Positions 8,029 to 17,557 of a stretch of DNA of 64,000 bases are shown piece by piece. The number at the start of each line of letters is the position of its first letter. Within the stretch, counting starts at the first letter, position 1. Below the pieces are notes generated by a model. That model saw only the letters and a program-made list of their open reading frames with translations, had not been told where the DNA came from and made no database searches. This DNA is from Polynucleobacter sp. (GTDB lineage: Bacteria > Pseudomonadota > Gammaproteobacteria > Burkholderiales > Burkholderiaceae_D). Position numbers and translations under genes: made by a program. The stretch covers positions 1 through 64,000 of the forward strand of contig JAIPCX010000003.1 in NCBI GenBank assembly GCA_021737945.1, read 5' to 3'.

Positions 8029-10119
8029 ATGGCCGAAGCGACAATGAATGGGGGATTACCCCCGCAACTGCCTACAGGACAGGCCGCCGGTGCGGGTGAT
8101 TCCGCAGGCGCATTACCTATGACGGGTATGCCCAATCCTGGACAGCTACCGGGCGCAATGAGTGGCGTGTCGGGTGGCATGAATCAATTTAAGCGTTGGG
8201 CAGATAACCTAGTTAAACAGCCGGCTGTTCGTCGCGCCTTACCTGCCATCGCACTATTAGTGATTCTGTTGATCGCAGCGATGAGTTTTCAGTTTTCGCA
8301 GACCACGCCTTATCGTTCCATCATGCCAGGCATGACCGAGACCGATAAGCAAGCCGCAATGGAAGCCTTGAAAGCAGCGGATTTCAAACCAAGAATTGAT
8401 ACCAGTAGCGGTCAGATTACGGTGCCTGATGGTCGTTATCATGAGGCGCGTATTTTTTTGGCGGGTCAAGGTATACCTAAAGAAGCCCAGCCAATTGGTA
8501 TGGATTCATTAAAAGATAAATCATCCATGACGACCAGTCAGTTCATGGAGCAAGTTCAGTACAACTCAGCTATCGAGCAAGAGCTGGCACGCAGCATCAT
8601 GCAGATTTCAACCATTAAATCTGCGCGCGTGCATTTGGCCTTACCTAAACAGAGTGTGTTCGTGCGTGAACGTGCAACACCTAAAGCCTCCGTTGTCGTG
8701 ACTCCGCACTCCGGTCGTGGAGTCACCACATCGCAGGTGAAGGCGATTGTTCATCTTATTTCATCCAGCGTTCCTTATCTCTCACCACAAAATGTATCAG
8801 TGGTAGATGATCAGGGTAATCTGATGACAGAAGAAAATCCGGTAGATGCAGCGATGGGTTTGACAGTCGCGCAAATGTCACATAAGCAGCGTACTGAAGA
8901 ATCGTATCGTCAGCGCGTTACGGAATTACTGTCGCCCGTTGTCGGTGAGGCTTCCGTTAAGGCTGAAGTTAACTTGACATTGGATTACACCACGGTTGAA
9001 ACCACGACCGAAGATTTTGATAACAAAGACAAGGGCGTCAAGCCACGTTCAGAAGCCTTGACGACTGAGCGTAAATACAAGATTGATCCCGAAGGTATTC
9101 CAGGTGCGATGACTAACTCACCACCGCCGGATGCTGATCTGACGACCGATACGAATTCGAATGAACGTAAGCCAGTCAATAACGAAGTCGTCACAACACG
9201 TGCGACACGTAACTTTGAGATGGATCGTTCGGTTCGTCATGTAAAAAATTCGCAAGGTGCGATTGAGCGTGTGACGGTTGCTGTGGTAGTGGCTGAACGT
9301 GCAGCACCGCAACCAGCCGATGGCAAAGGTTTTGGTCCGGGTGTGCCAACGACGATTCCTTATACCAAGGAAGAGTTAGATCGTATGCTGCAGTTGGTAC
9401 GTAGCGCAGTGGGTTACAACGAAGCACGTGGTGACGTGGTCACCGTAGCGCCAGCGCGTTTTGAAACGCTGGCACCGGAACCACCGAAGGCTTGGTATGC
9501 CGATACGGATTTGCAGAACTTCATTAAAATTGGTGTCGCTGCGCTTGTAATGATTGTCTTCCTGCTCGCAGTGGTACGTCCGATGGTGAAAGGCCCAACG
9601 ATTAACCAAATTCTTGGACCTGCTGGGCCATCAGCTGAAGATCTACGTCGTGCTGAAGAAGCTAAACTGGCTGAAATTGCGAAAGCGGTTGAAGATGCCA
9701 AAGCTGCTGAGACGGCGCGTATGGAAGAACAATTCAGATTAGCAGAAGAAGCGCGCTTGGCCGAGGAGGCACGATTGGCAGAGTTGGCTCGCCTGGCAGA
9801 GGAAGCACGCTTGGCAGAAGAAGCGCGATTGGCAGAATTGGCTCGCTTGGCAGCAGAAGCCGCAGCCGAAGAAGAGCGCCTGGAGGCAGAGGCCGCAGCT
9901 GAGGCCGCAGCCGCAGACGAGATCGAGATGGAAGAAGGCGAGTCGCTGGAAGAAATGAAAGCGCGTATGCAATCAATGAAACCGAAGAAGCCTACTTTCA
10001 CTGCTGATATGCTAGACACAGCAAACACGTACGATGACAAAGTTGCATTGATTCGTATGCTAGTGGCGCAAGAATCAGGTCGCGTTGCATTGGTACTGAA
10101 GAGCTTGGTCAAAAACTAA
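8029..10119 (+). CDS. fliF: flagellar MS-ring protein FliF with long helical insert
   Basis: Inner-membrane MS-ring protein. Transmembrane helices lie at about 67-90 (ALLVILLIAAMSFQFS) and 497-520 (IGVAALVMIVFLLAVVRPMV). Between them are the ring-building motifs typical of YscJ/FliF proteins (QFMEQVQYNSAIEQELARSI, SARVHLALPKQSVFVRE, ASVVVTPHSG). The cytoplasmic tail contains about 60 residues of EARLAEEARLAELARLAEE-type charged repeats (about 567-630), predicted as one long helix and absent from most FliF proteins; at 696 residues it is longer than the usual 530-600. The last 35 residues (from TADMLDTANTYDDKVALIR) are the FliG-binding tail, which is echoed in the next gene. Confidence 0.95.
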   Translation: MAEATMNGGLPPQLPTGQAAGAGDSAGALPMTGMPNPGQLPGAMSGVSGGMNQFKRWADNLVKQPAVRRALPAIALLVILLIAAMSFQFSQTTPYRSIMPGMTETDKQAAMEALKAADFKPRIDTSSGQITVPDGRYHEARIFLAGQGIPKEAQPIGMDSLKDKSSMTTSQFMEQVQYNSAIEQELARSIMQISTIKSARVHLALPKQSVFVRERATPKASVVVTPHSGRGVTTSQVKAIVHLISSSVPYLSPQNVSVVDDQGNLMTEENPVDAAMGLTVAQMSHKQRTEESYRQRVTELLSPVVGEASVKAEVNLTLDYTTVETTTEDFDNKDKGVKPRSEALTTERKYKIDPEGIPGAMTNSPPPDADLTTDTNSNERKPVNNEVVTTRATRNFEMDRSVRHVKNSQGAIERVTVAVVVAERAAPQPADGKGFGPGVPTTIPYTKEELDRMLQLVRSAVGYNEARGDVVTVAPARFETLAPEPPKAWYADTDLQNFIKIGVAALVMIVFLLAVVRPMVKGPTINQILGPAGPSAEDLRRAEEAKLAEIAKAVEDAKAAETARMEEQFRLAEEARLAEEARLAELARLAEEARLAEEARLAELARLAAEAAAEEERLEAEAAAEAAAADEIEMEEGESLEEMKARMQSMKPKKPTFTADMLDTANTYDDKVALIRMLVAQESGRVALVLKSLVKN

Positions 10120-10154
10120 GTAATTGACCAACTAGATAACTAACGGGGAATCAC

Positions 10155-10400
10155 ATGGCAGAACCTATTAAAGCAGCAGCGCCTAAAGCCGCCGAAGCAG
10201 CACCACCGGTGGCAGCAGCAGATGCGGATGCTAATCCTATGGATGAGATGAAGAAGTTCAAGACGAAGAAAAAAGTGACTGTGCCTGAAGAGATGCTGAA
10301 TGATGCCAAAAGCTATGATGACAAACTAGTTTTGGTAAAGATGCTGACTGAAAAAGAGCGCAATCGCATGGTTTTGATTATTAAGAATCTTCTCAAGTAA
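10155..10400 (+). CDS. free-standing FliF C-tail-like protein
   Basis: An 81-residue protein between fliF and fliG. Residues 1-30 are Ala/Pro-rich and disordered. Residues 36-81 align with the last 46 residues of the preceding FliF: K-x-KK...ML...A-x-(S/T)YDDK-x-x-L-x-(K/R)ML...R...L-x-x-K-x-L, with the YDDK core identical. In FliF this tail docks on the N-terminal domain of FliG. There is no membrane segment, so this would be a soluble FliG-binding mimic. GGGGAA precedes the ATG, and the gene lies 35 bases after fliF in the same operon. Similarity is seen directly; the binding role is inferred. I do not know a described family with this architecture. Confidence 0.85.
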   Translation: MAEPIKAAAPKAAEAAPPVAAADADANPMDEMKKFKTKKKVTVPEEMLNDAKSYDDKLVLVKMLTEKERNRMVLIIKNLLK

Positions 10401-10475
10401 AAATAGAGAAAGTATTAGCTCATAAAACAGCTAATCACGTACACAACGCAGCATTGCATGGTTTAGAGGTGGCAC

Positions 10476-11522
10476 ATGGCAACTACAGCAGTTCCTATAC
10501 CGATGTCGGATGAGCTCAAAAAAGAGCTGGCCGAGATTACGAATGTTCAGCGTGCAGCCGTATTGATGCTGCTGCTGGGTGAAGATCTTGCTTCCAACAT
10601 TATTAGCTATCTGGATCCGAAAGAGGTTCAGGAACTCGGTGCGGCGATGGTCTCTGTAGCAGACATGTCGCAAGAGGCTGTGAATGCCGTGTTGGATCAA
10701 TTCGTCGATCTGCTCAAACGCCAGACCAGTTTGTCGTTAGGTACAACAGAGTATGTTGAAACCGTTTTAAAACGAGCTCTGGGACCGGACAAGGCCTCAT
10801 CGGTTTTATCTCGCATCATGCCTAACCGTGCTAGCCGTGGTTTAGAAATTTTGCAGTGGATGGATGCGCGTGCGATCGCAGAAATGATTAAGACAGAACA
10901 TCCTCAAGTCACAGCAATTATTTTGTCCGTGCTTGAAGCGGAGGTGGCCGCTGACGTCTTGGCGTATTTGCCGAACGATACGCGCCCAGAAGTGATTCAA
11001 CGTGTTGCTAGCCTTGACACGATTCAGCCATCCGCGATGGAAGAGCTGGAATCAATCATGAAGAAACAGTTCTCGAATAACGCCTCGTCATCCTCATCAA
11101 GTTTTGGTGGTGTGAAAGCAGCAGCAAAGATTATGAACTTCACGAAAGTGGAATTAGAAGGTCCGATTCTGCAAGGTGTAGGTCAGATTGATGAAGAGCT
11201 CGCGCTGCGAATTCAAGACAATATGTTCAGCTTTGAGAACTTGGCAGCTGTCGACAATCGCGGTATCCAGGCACTGATGCGTGCGGTTGAGCCTGATATG
11301 TTGATGACAGCGCTGAAGGGTGCTGCGGATGTCGTTAAAGATAAATTCCTCGACAATATGTCCAGCCGCGCGCGCGGTATGTTTGTGGATGATATGGAAG
11401 CCAAGGGTCCTTTGCGTATGACCGAAGTGGAAGATGCGCAGAAGAAGGTCATGCGTGCTGCACGTAAGCTGTCCGAGAAGGGCGAACTGATCTTGTCAGC
11501 TGGCGGAGCCGATTTTGTCTGA
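10476..11522 (+). CDS. fliG: flagellar motor switch protein FliG
   Basis: Rotor protein that links the MS ring (FliF tail) to FliM and meets the stator. At 348 residues it is near normal length. The middle EHPQ motif is present (TEHPQVTAIILSVLEAEVAA, about 144-163), and the C-terminal torque helix reads EELALRIQDNMFSFENLAAV (about 239-258) with charged residues conserved. An extra Ser-rich linker (NNASSSSSSFGG, about 200-211) sits between the middle and C-terminal domains. The stop overlaps the fliH start by eight bases. Confidence 0.95.
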   Translation: MATTAVPIPMSDELKKELAEITNVQRAAVLMLLLGEDLASNIISYLDPKEVQELGAAMVSVADMSQEAVNAVLDQFVDLLKRQTSLSLGTTEYVETVLKRALGPDKASSVLSRIMPNRASRGLEILQWMDARAIAEMIKTEHPQVTAIILSVLEAEVAADVLAYLPNDTRPEVIQRVASLDTIQPSAMEELESIMKKQFSNNASSSSSSFGGVKAAAKIMNFTKVELEGPILQGVGQIDEELALRIQDNMFSFENLAAVDNRGIQALMRAVEPDMLMTALKGAADVVKDKFLDNMSSRARGMFVDDMEAKGPLRMTEVEDAQKKVMRAARKLSEKGELILSAGGADFV

Positions 11523-13161
11523 TCCACGACCAGCACCACGTCGTCATGAATGGATGCCGAACCGGATGTTCGATCCGGCGATGAATCCATTCGCGATTCA
11601 AAACCTGCTGAAAAAAGAAAAAAAAGAAGACACGCCATTTTTACTCAAACGGGACGAGCGTCCCGTTTTCAATTATTCCGATGATGCGTTGTTGAAAGAA
11701 TCGAAAATTCAACCGGCCGTTGATTTTCAATTTGATGAGCTGCTCGATCAGCCCATCATGTCGTCGTCAGGGTTTCATGCAGAAGTGGATGGGCAGTTTC
11801 CACCAGACTCTCTATCAGGGACTGCCTCAGCTAAGGTTGACGATAGTTCCTCAGTAAGAGCAGAGTCGTCGGAAAAAATTGATGAACAAAATAGTCTGGA
11901 CTCGGCATCAGAGGATTCAATGAGTGCATCGGCAGCGCTGGATGTTGACGCGGCTGACGATCATGCTGCAAAAGCCAGTGTCGATACTGCTGAGAATTTA
12001 GCTAGCGCACCTGATACAGAGGCAAGCGATGCTACTGAAGTGGCTTTTGCTCATACTGATGTAGAAGCGCAAGTTCATGAGGCATCGCCAGAGCAGGATG
12101 CATCAATGCAGGAGCCCGCGCAGGAACCTGTACTTGATGTGTCTGATGATGACGCATCGGATGAGCTAACAAGTGAGCCAGACATTGCAGCAGCGGATAC
12201 GGCTAGCAATGAGCATCACGAGCTTATCGCAACAGAGCAATCACTCGAACAGAATTCCAACGTAGCAGAGTCCACGGGTGAACTGATTTCCTCCGAGGCT
12301 GAAGCTGATACTGACGCAGCGCTATCGCAGCCGCTACTAGAGCCAGAAATCATTACAGCACCAGAGCCTGAGGTTGCACCTGGGCTTAACAACGAAGCAG
12401 TCACGCAGTTGATAGAAGCCGCGCGTGAAGAAACACGTGTCGAGGCGCACGCAGCAGGATTTCAAGAAGGCCTGGAGGCCGGTCTAGAGCAAGCTAAGGC
12501 TGAGATGCAGGCTGCATTCGATGAGAAGCTTGCGGTCATTGATCAAATGCTTAGTGGCTTACAAAAATTACAGCGCGACCCGAATACCTTGTTTGAGCCA
12601 ATGAAAAAATTAGCAATGCACCTGGCAGAACAATTAGTGCGTGGTGAGTTAACGCAATCAGCCCAAGTGATAGCGCGCTTGGTGGATAATTGTTTGCGTG
12701 AGTTAGCTGCTAGCGGTGAAAAAGCGGTGATCGTTCATCTCAATCCTGAAGACCTAGAACAATACAAACCGTTGATTGCTCAGTTTGGTGACAGCCTTGT
12801 TTTGCGTCCTGATGCCTTGCTTGCGCGTGGCAGTGTGCGTGCATCGCTCGATGGAAGTGTGGTTGAAGATTTGATCGATAGGCGCGTTAAAGGATTAAGC
12901 AAATCGCTAGCTCAACCCGTGGCATCAAGCTGGCGTCCTGCGTTAGCGACACCGAGCGCTAAGCCTACTGTTGCACCTAAGCCTGCTACTACTGCTGCTC
13001 CAGTTGCTACAGCCACTCCCGCGGCAACACTTGATGCGCACGACAATGAGAATGATGAAGTAGATGATTCTGATCACGATGATGATGTGATGTTCGATGA
13101 TTTGTCGGATGATCACATCGATAATCCCCAAGCTGATCGCAACGACGAAACTCACTCATGA
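11515..13161 (+). CDS. fliH: flagellar export ATPase regulator FliH with long acidic insert
   Basis: Regulator/stator of the FliI ATPase. The N terminus has a basic/Trp segment (RRHEWMPNRMFDP) of the type that docks FliH on the C ring or export gate. Residues about 60-300 are an unusual low-complexity region dominated by Ala, Asp, Glu and Ser. The recognisable FliH domain is at about 300-470 (EEARVEA-like helix, AHAAGFQEGLEAGLEQAKAE, then LAEQLVRGEL and VRASLDGSVVEDLIDRR). The tail is again very acidic with runs of Asp. At 548 residues it is about twice the usual length. I chose the TTG start at 11515, which has GGAG six bases upstream and couples to fliG; an ATG lies 13 codons downstream. 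The stop overlaps fliI. Confidence 0.88.
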   Translation: MSDPRPAPRRHEWMPNRMFDPAMNPFAIQNLLKKEKKEDTPFLLKRDERPVFNYSDDALLKESKIQPAVDFQFDELLDQPIMSSSGFHAEVDGQFPPDSLSGTASAKVDDSSSVRAESSEKIDEQNSLDSASEDSMSASAALDVDAADDHAAKASVDTAENLASAPDTEASDATEVAFAHTDVEAQVHEASPEQDASMQEPAQEPVLDVSDDDASDELTSEPDIAAADTASNEHHELIATEQSLEQNSNVAESTGELISSEAEADTDAALSQPLLEPEIITAPEPEVAPGLNNEAVTQLIEAAREETRVEAHAAGFQEGLEAGLEQAKAEMQAAFDEKLAVIDQMLSGLQKLQRDPNTLFEPMKKLAMHLAEQLVRGELTQSAQVIARLVDNCLRELAASGEKAVIVHLNPEDLEQYKPLIAQFGDSLVLRPDALLARGSVRASLDGSVVEDLIDRRVKGLSKSLAQPVASSWRPALATPSAKPTVAPKPATTAAPVATATPAATLDAHDNENDEVDDSDHDDDVMFDDLSDDHIDNPQADRNDETHS

Positions 13162-14480
13162 TTCAATTTTCTGATGTCGTCGATCATTTGATCGAACAAA
13201 CCACTGCACCGCTAGCTGCCCACACTGGGACACTAGTGCGTTTGGTGGGTATGACATTAGAAGCGCGCGGCATCATGGCGCCATTAGGTGCCTTGTGTGA
13301 AATCGAAGGTAGTGGTGAGCATCGCGTCTCGGCAGAAGTCGTGGGCTTTAACGATCAAACCTTATTTTTGATGCCTTTCACCGACCCTGTGGGCATAGGC
13401 CCCGGTGCGACGGTGAGGGTAATTACGCATTCCTCGGAAGCCAAGGTAGGGCCAGCATTGCTAGGGCGTGTGATTGATGCGTTTGGTCAGCCGCTCGATG
13501 GTATGCCGGCCCCCGATTGTCCTGACCGTGTTCCTTTGTTAGGTGTGCCACTTAATCCTATGGAGCGTGGCCCGATTAACCAAGTGTTGGATGTGGGCGT
13601 TAAAGCGATTAATGGTTTGTTGACTTTAGGTCGTGGTCAACGGATTGGTTTAGTTGCAGGTTCGGGCGTGGGTAAAAGTGTGTTGTTAGGCATGATCACG
13701 CGCTTTACCAAAGCCGACGTGGTAGTGATTGGTTTGATTGGTGAGCGTGGCCGCGAAGTACAAGCTTTCATTAACGAAGTGCTCGGCCCTGAAGGTCGCG
13801 CTAAGTCAGTAGTGGTAGCTGCACCGGCGAATATGTCACCGGTGAGTCGACTTAAAGCGACTCATTTAACGCATGTGATTGCGGAATATTTTCGTGATCA
13901 GGGAAAAAACGTACTGATGTTGATGGATAGTCTGACGCGTGTGGCGCATGCACAGCGTGAGATTGGGCTGGCTATTGGCGAACCACCGACCTCGAAAGGT
14001 TATCCACCTTCCGTTTTTGCTTTACTGCCGAATTTGATTGAACGTACCGGTGTCGGACGGAATGGTTATGGCTCAATTACTGCCATCTACACCGTATTAG
14101 CCGAAGGTGATGATGCGCAAGATCCTATCGTTGATATTGCCCGTGCATCGCTCGATGGTCAGGTGATGTTGTCACGTGATTTGGCCGATGCAGCGCATTA
14201 TCCAGCGATTGATTTAAATGGTTCGATTTCGCGAGTGATGCAAAATTTGTTGAGCCCTGAAGAACTTAAACAGGCCAATCGATTGCGTCGCTTGTGGTCG
14301 CTGTATCAGCAAAATCGCGATTTGATTTCTGTCGGTGCCTATGAAGCAGGATCCAACGCAGATATTGATTTAGCTATTTTGATGCGTAATCGATTAGAAG
14401 ATTTTCTCAGACAAGATATGCATGCCGGAGTCGATTCAGTGACAACTCGTCGAATGATCGGTGAGTTGATGGCAGTTTGA
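13158..14480 (+). CDS. fliI: flagellar export ATPase FliI
   Basis: F1-beta-like hexameric ATPase of the flagellar type III export apparatus. Walker A GSGVGKSVL is at about 168-176, followed by VVIGLIGERGREVQAF, the Walker B strand VLMLMDSLTRVAHAQREIGL and the SKGYPPSVFALLPNLIERTG motif characteristic of FliI/YscN. Length 440 residues is typical. The start codon overlaps the fliH stop by four bases (ATGA), implying translational coupling and matched expression of the two partners. Confidence 0.96.
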   Translation: MIQFSDVVDHLIEQTTAPLAAHTGTLVRLVGMTLEARGIMAPLGALCEIEGSGEHRVSAEVVGFNDQTLFLMPFTDPVGIGPGATVRVITHSSEAKVGPALLGRVIDAFGQPLDGMPAPDCPDRVPLLGVPLNPMERGPINQVLDVGVKAINGLLTLGRGQRIGLVAGSGVGKSVLLGMITRFTKADVVVIGLIGERGREVQAFINEVLGPEGRAKSVVVAAPANMSPVSRLKATHLTHVIAEYFRDQGKNVLMLMDSLTRVAHAQREIGLAIGEPPTSKGYPPSVFALLPNLIERTGVGRNGYGSITAIYTVLAEGDDAQDPIVDIARASLDGQVMLSRDLADAAHYPAIDLNGSISRVMQNLLSPEELKQANRLRRLWSLYQQNRDLISVGAYEAGSNADIDLAILMRNRLEDFLRQDMHAGVDSVTTRRMIGELMAV

Positions 14481-14518
14481 GGGGCTAAGTTAGCCGGAGC
14501 TGATACTATCTCCCCATC

Positions 14519-14953
14519 ATGAACAGAACCTGGACAGTGCTACAGCAGCGCGCAGAAACCGCCACGCAAGAAGCGCAGGGGGCCGTGCAGACTGCGCGTA
14601 GCAAAGTCACACAGCTTGAGGCTAGTCTGGCTCACATCGAAAAACTCAAAGCAGATTATCTCGAGCGCTATAGCATCGCTCAAAAAGAAGCGCATTCCAT
14701 CAGCGATAACATTGCTTATCGTCGATTCATCGATCATTTAAATGGTTTACGTCATCGAGTCATGGTGCAATTATCTGGGGCGCAAAAAGGCTTAGAAGCC
14801 ACCCAAGTTGCCCTAGCGACGGCTCGCCGCGAGCAGGCTAAGATGGAAGCCATGGTCGAACGTGAAGCGCGAAATGATGCGGCCGCTGAAGCCAAAAAAG
14901 ATCAACGCGTGCTGGATGAAACTGGCATACGCTTATTTAATATGAAGTCCTAG
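14519..14953 (+). CDS. fliJ: flagellar export chaperone/stalk protein FliJ
   Basis: A 144-residue, almost wholly helical protein with heptad-like spacing, expected to form the two-stranded coiled coil that inserts into the FliI ring. Sequence conservation in FliJ is weak, so the call rests on length, coiled-coil character (QLEASLAHIEKLKADYLERY, about 36-55; RHRVMVQLSGAQKGLE, about 77-92) and position right after fliI. Last gene of the operon; only a weak 6-bp stem (14969-14989) follows. Confidence 0.85.
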   Translation: MNRTWTVLQQRAETATQEAQGAVQTARSKVTQLEASLAHIEKLKADYLERYSIAQKEAHSISDNIAYRRFIDHLNGLRHRVMVQLSGAQKGLEATQVALATARREQAKMEAMVEREARNDAAAEAKKDQRVLDETGIRLFNMKS

Positions 14954-15153
14954 CAACGCCCATTCTTCTGCGAATAATTCGTTTTCGCAAAAACTCAGAC
15001 TACCTCCGATTAGCTGCGCTGAACTAGCCCGAGTTCTGGCCGGCTTTTGCGATCCGTTTTGGATTAACAAACCAAACGCCTCACATAATCCAGTATCGTT
15101 TATGGTTTAGAGCTTATATCTTCTGTGTTTTCAATTTGAAAAGGATGTGTGGC

Positions 15154-16344
15154 ATGAGTCAGAACGTATGTGTCGTTGGTGTGGGCATGATCCCTTTTGC
15201 AAAGCCGGGTGCGAGTGAGTCATATCCCATGATGGGTGCGCGTGCGATTCGTGCTGCGTTAGCTGATGCAGGATTGGATTACGACAAAATACAGCAGGTC
15301 TATGCCGGTTATGTGTATGGTGACTCATGCTCAGGTCAGCGCGCCGTGTATGACGTGGGTATGAGTGGCGTACCCGTGATTAATGTGAATAACAACTGCT
15401 CAACCGGATCAACAGCATTGTGGTTGGCGCGGCAGGCGGTGGCATCAGGTGCCGTTGATTGCGCATTAGCCGTCGGCTTTGAACAAATGAAGCCAGGTGC
15501 TTTGGGCAATGTGTATGACGACCGTCCTTCACCGTTTCAGTATTTCGATGAACGCAGTGCTGAACTAGTTCAAAACGCCGACATACCCCTCGCTTTACGT
15601 TACTTTGGTGGTGCTGGTCTCGCACACATGAATCAATATGGAACTAAACTAGCCACCTTTGCAAAGATACGCGCCAAGGCTTCCCGTCACGCGGCAAATA
15701 ATCCCTTAGCTTTGTTCAAAACTGTCGTGACAGAAGAAGAGGTATTGAATGCGCCCGTGTTGTGGCCGGGCGTAATGACGCGTTTAATGGCTTGTCCACC
15801 CACGTGTGGTGGTGCTGCTGCGATTGTGTGTTCTGAAGCGTTCGCTAAAAAGCATAATCTCGACCACAGCATACGCATACGTGCGCAAGCTATGACGACT
15901 GATACCAGCTCGTCGTTCAAAGGTGCTGAAAACGATATGCGTCAACTGGTGGGCTATGACATGACGCATGCTGCTGCTACTCGTGTGTATGAAGAGGCCG
16001 GTGTTGGTCCTAAAGATATAGGCGTGATCGAATTGCATGACTGCTTTGCGCACAATGAATTGATTACCTATGAAGGTTTGGGGCTCTGTCCTGAAGGTGG
16101 CGCAGAAAAATTTATCGAAGATGGCGATAACACCTATGGCGGCCGCTATGTAACAAACCCTTCCGGTGGATTGCTGTCCAAAGGTCATCCGCTGGGTGCC
16201 ACTGGTTTAGCGCAATGTACCGAATTAGTCAGTCAATTGCGCGGCACGGCAGAGCGCCGTCAGGTCAACGGTGCGCGGTTGGCACTGCAACACAACCTGG
16301 GGCTGGGTGGTGCGTGTGTCGTTACGTTATATGAGCGTGTATGA
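15154..16344 (+). CDS. thiolase of the SCPx / lipid-transfer type
   Basis: Predicted acetyl-CoA acyltransferase that cleaves a 3-oxoacyl-CoA. The nucleophile Cys is in [16 protein letters not shown] (about residue 81), with the HDCFAHNE motif typical of SCPx-like thiolases (about 292) and [13 protein letters not shown] (about 335) supplying the His; the last Gly-rich strand is [10 protein letters not shown]. Length 396 fits. ATG at 15154 has AAGGA about 9 bases upstream; an in-frame TTG six codons earlier lacks one. It opens a tight row of four CoA genes (overlap of four bases with the next). The substrate is unknown, but this class often handles branched-chain, steroid or aromatic-derived thioesters. 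Confidence 0.88.
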   Translation: MSQNVCVVGVGMIPFAKPGASESYPMMGARAIRAALADAGLDYDKIQQVYAGYVYGDSCSGQRAVYDVGMSGVPVINVNNNCSTGSTALWLARQAVASGAVDCALAVGFEQMKPGALGNVYDDRPSPFQYFDERSAELVQNADIPLALRYFGGAGLAHMNQYGTKLATFAKIRAKASRHAANNPLALFKTVVTEEEVLNAPVLWPGVMTRLMACPPTCGGAAAIVCSEAFAKKHNLDHSIRIRAQAMTTDTSSSFKGAENDMRQLVGYDMTHAAATRVYEEAGVGPKDIGVIELHDCFAHNELITYEGLGLCPEGGAEKFIEDGDNTYGGRYVTNPSGGLLSKGHPLGATGLAQCTELVSQLRGTAERRQVNGARLALQHNLGLGGACVVTLYERV

Positions 16345-17540
16345 GTGTGAATGATGGTGTAACTGATCGCGGTGATGTGAAGGAGGGCGACAACCCTCGT
16401 GGCCCGCTCGCCGGTTTGCGATTGATTGAATTTGTCGGATTAGGTCCGGGTCCTTTTTGCGCCATGATGTTGGCGGATATGGGTGCGGAAGTTATTCGTA
16501 TTCATACAAAAAATGGTAAACCGTCGCTCGATTTATTAGATACGCGTTTTGATGTCATGGCCCGTGGTCGTCGTTCACTGGCGATTAATTTGAAACAAGT
16601 GGGCGCACTTGAACTTATGCTTTCCTTGATTGCGAAAGCAGATGGTTTGATTGAAGGATTTCGTCCGGGCGTGATGGAACGTTTAGGTTTGTCGCCCGAG
16701 GTCTGCTTGAAGCACAACCCACGGTTAATCTATGGACGCATGACAGGCTGGGGGCAGTATGGACCGCTAGCTCAGGCAGCCGGTCATGATTTAAATTATG
16801 TCGCTTTGTCCGGTGCATTACATGCCATGGGAAATGATCCCGAAACACCACCACCGATTCCATTGAATTTAGTCGGTGATTTTGGTGGCGGCGGCATGAT
16901 GCTGGCGTTTGGAATAGTTTGCGCTTTACTCGAAGCGCAAAAATCGGGAAAAGGGCAAGTGATTGATGCCGCTATGACCGATGGCACGGCTTTACTGACC
17001 GCGATGTTTCGTGGCTTTAAAGACGGCGGTTCGTGGAAAACAGAGCGGCATGCGAATTTTCTGGATGGTGCTGCCCATTACTATGATAATTATCGCTGCT
17101 CCGATGGTAAATACGTTAGCGTAGGCGCGATTGAGCCCAAGTTTTATACGTTGTTACGCGAAAAAATCGGCGCCACTGATTCAGCATTTGATGCCCAAGA
17201 TGATCAAGCGCAGTGGCCTGAACTGAAAGTAAAGATCGCCGCTATTTTTATCACGCGATCACGCGATGAGTGGTGTGCTTTGCTTGAAGGTACTGATGCC
17301 TGCTTTGCGCCCGTGCTCGATTGGGATGAAGCCGTAACGCATCCGCATAATCAGGCGCGGCAAACTTTTATTAGTATTGATGATGTTATTCAGCCCGCGC
17401 CCGCACCACGGTTTTCGCGTACCCCCGCACCAACACCGGGGTCCGTCGCCAGCGCAGGTCAGCACACCGACGAGATTTTGCGTGACTGGGGTATTGATCA
17501 AGCAGTCATTGCGGCGTGTCGCTCAGCCGATGCAATTTAA
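16341..17540 (+). CDS. CaiB/BaiF family III acyl-CoA transferase or racemase
   Basis: A 399-residue type III CoA transferase/alpha-methylacyl-CoA racemase-like enzyme. Hallmarks are [20 protein letters not shown] (about 24-43), [16 protein letters not shown], the [20 protein letters not shown] segment (about 104-123), [20 protein letters not shown] and [13 protein letters not shown]; the Asp of [11 protein letters not shown] (about 210) is a candidate for the catalytic Asp. The sequence is closer to the racemase (AMACR-like) subgroup than to formyl-CoA transferases. Start overlaps the thiolase stop by four bases. It probably activates or epimerises the pathway substrate. Confidence 0.88.
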   Translation: MSVNDGVTDRGDVKEGDNPRGPLAGLRLIEFVGLGPGPFCAMMLADMGAEVIRIHTKNGKPSLDLLDTRFDVMARGRRSLAINLKQVGALELMLSLIAKADGLIEGFRPGVMERLGLSPEVCLKHNPRLIYGRMTGWGQYGPLAQAAGHDLNYVALSGALHAMGNDPETPPPIPLNLVGDFGGGGMMLAFGIVCALLEAQKSGKGQVIDAAMTDGTALLTAMFRGFKDGGSWKTERHANFLDGAAHYYDNYRCSDGKYVSVGAIEPKFYTLLREKIGATDSAFDAQDDQAQWPELKVKIAAIFITRSRDEWCALLEGTDACFAPVLDWDEAVTHPHNQARQTFISIDDVIQPAPAPRFSRTPAPTPGSVASAGQHTDEILRDWGIDQAVIAACRSADAI

Positions 17541-17557
17541 TTGAAAATGAAGACGCC

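Noticed and set aside
9414-10112. A 232-residue minus-strand reading frame opposite the end of fliF
   Set aside because: It is the antisense of the EARLAE repeat region, giving Ser/Ala/Arg low complexity with no ribosome site; fliF on the other strand is certain.
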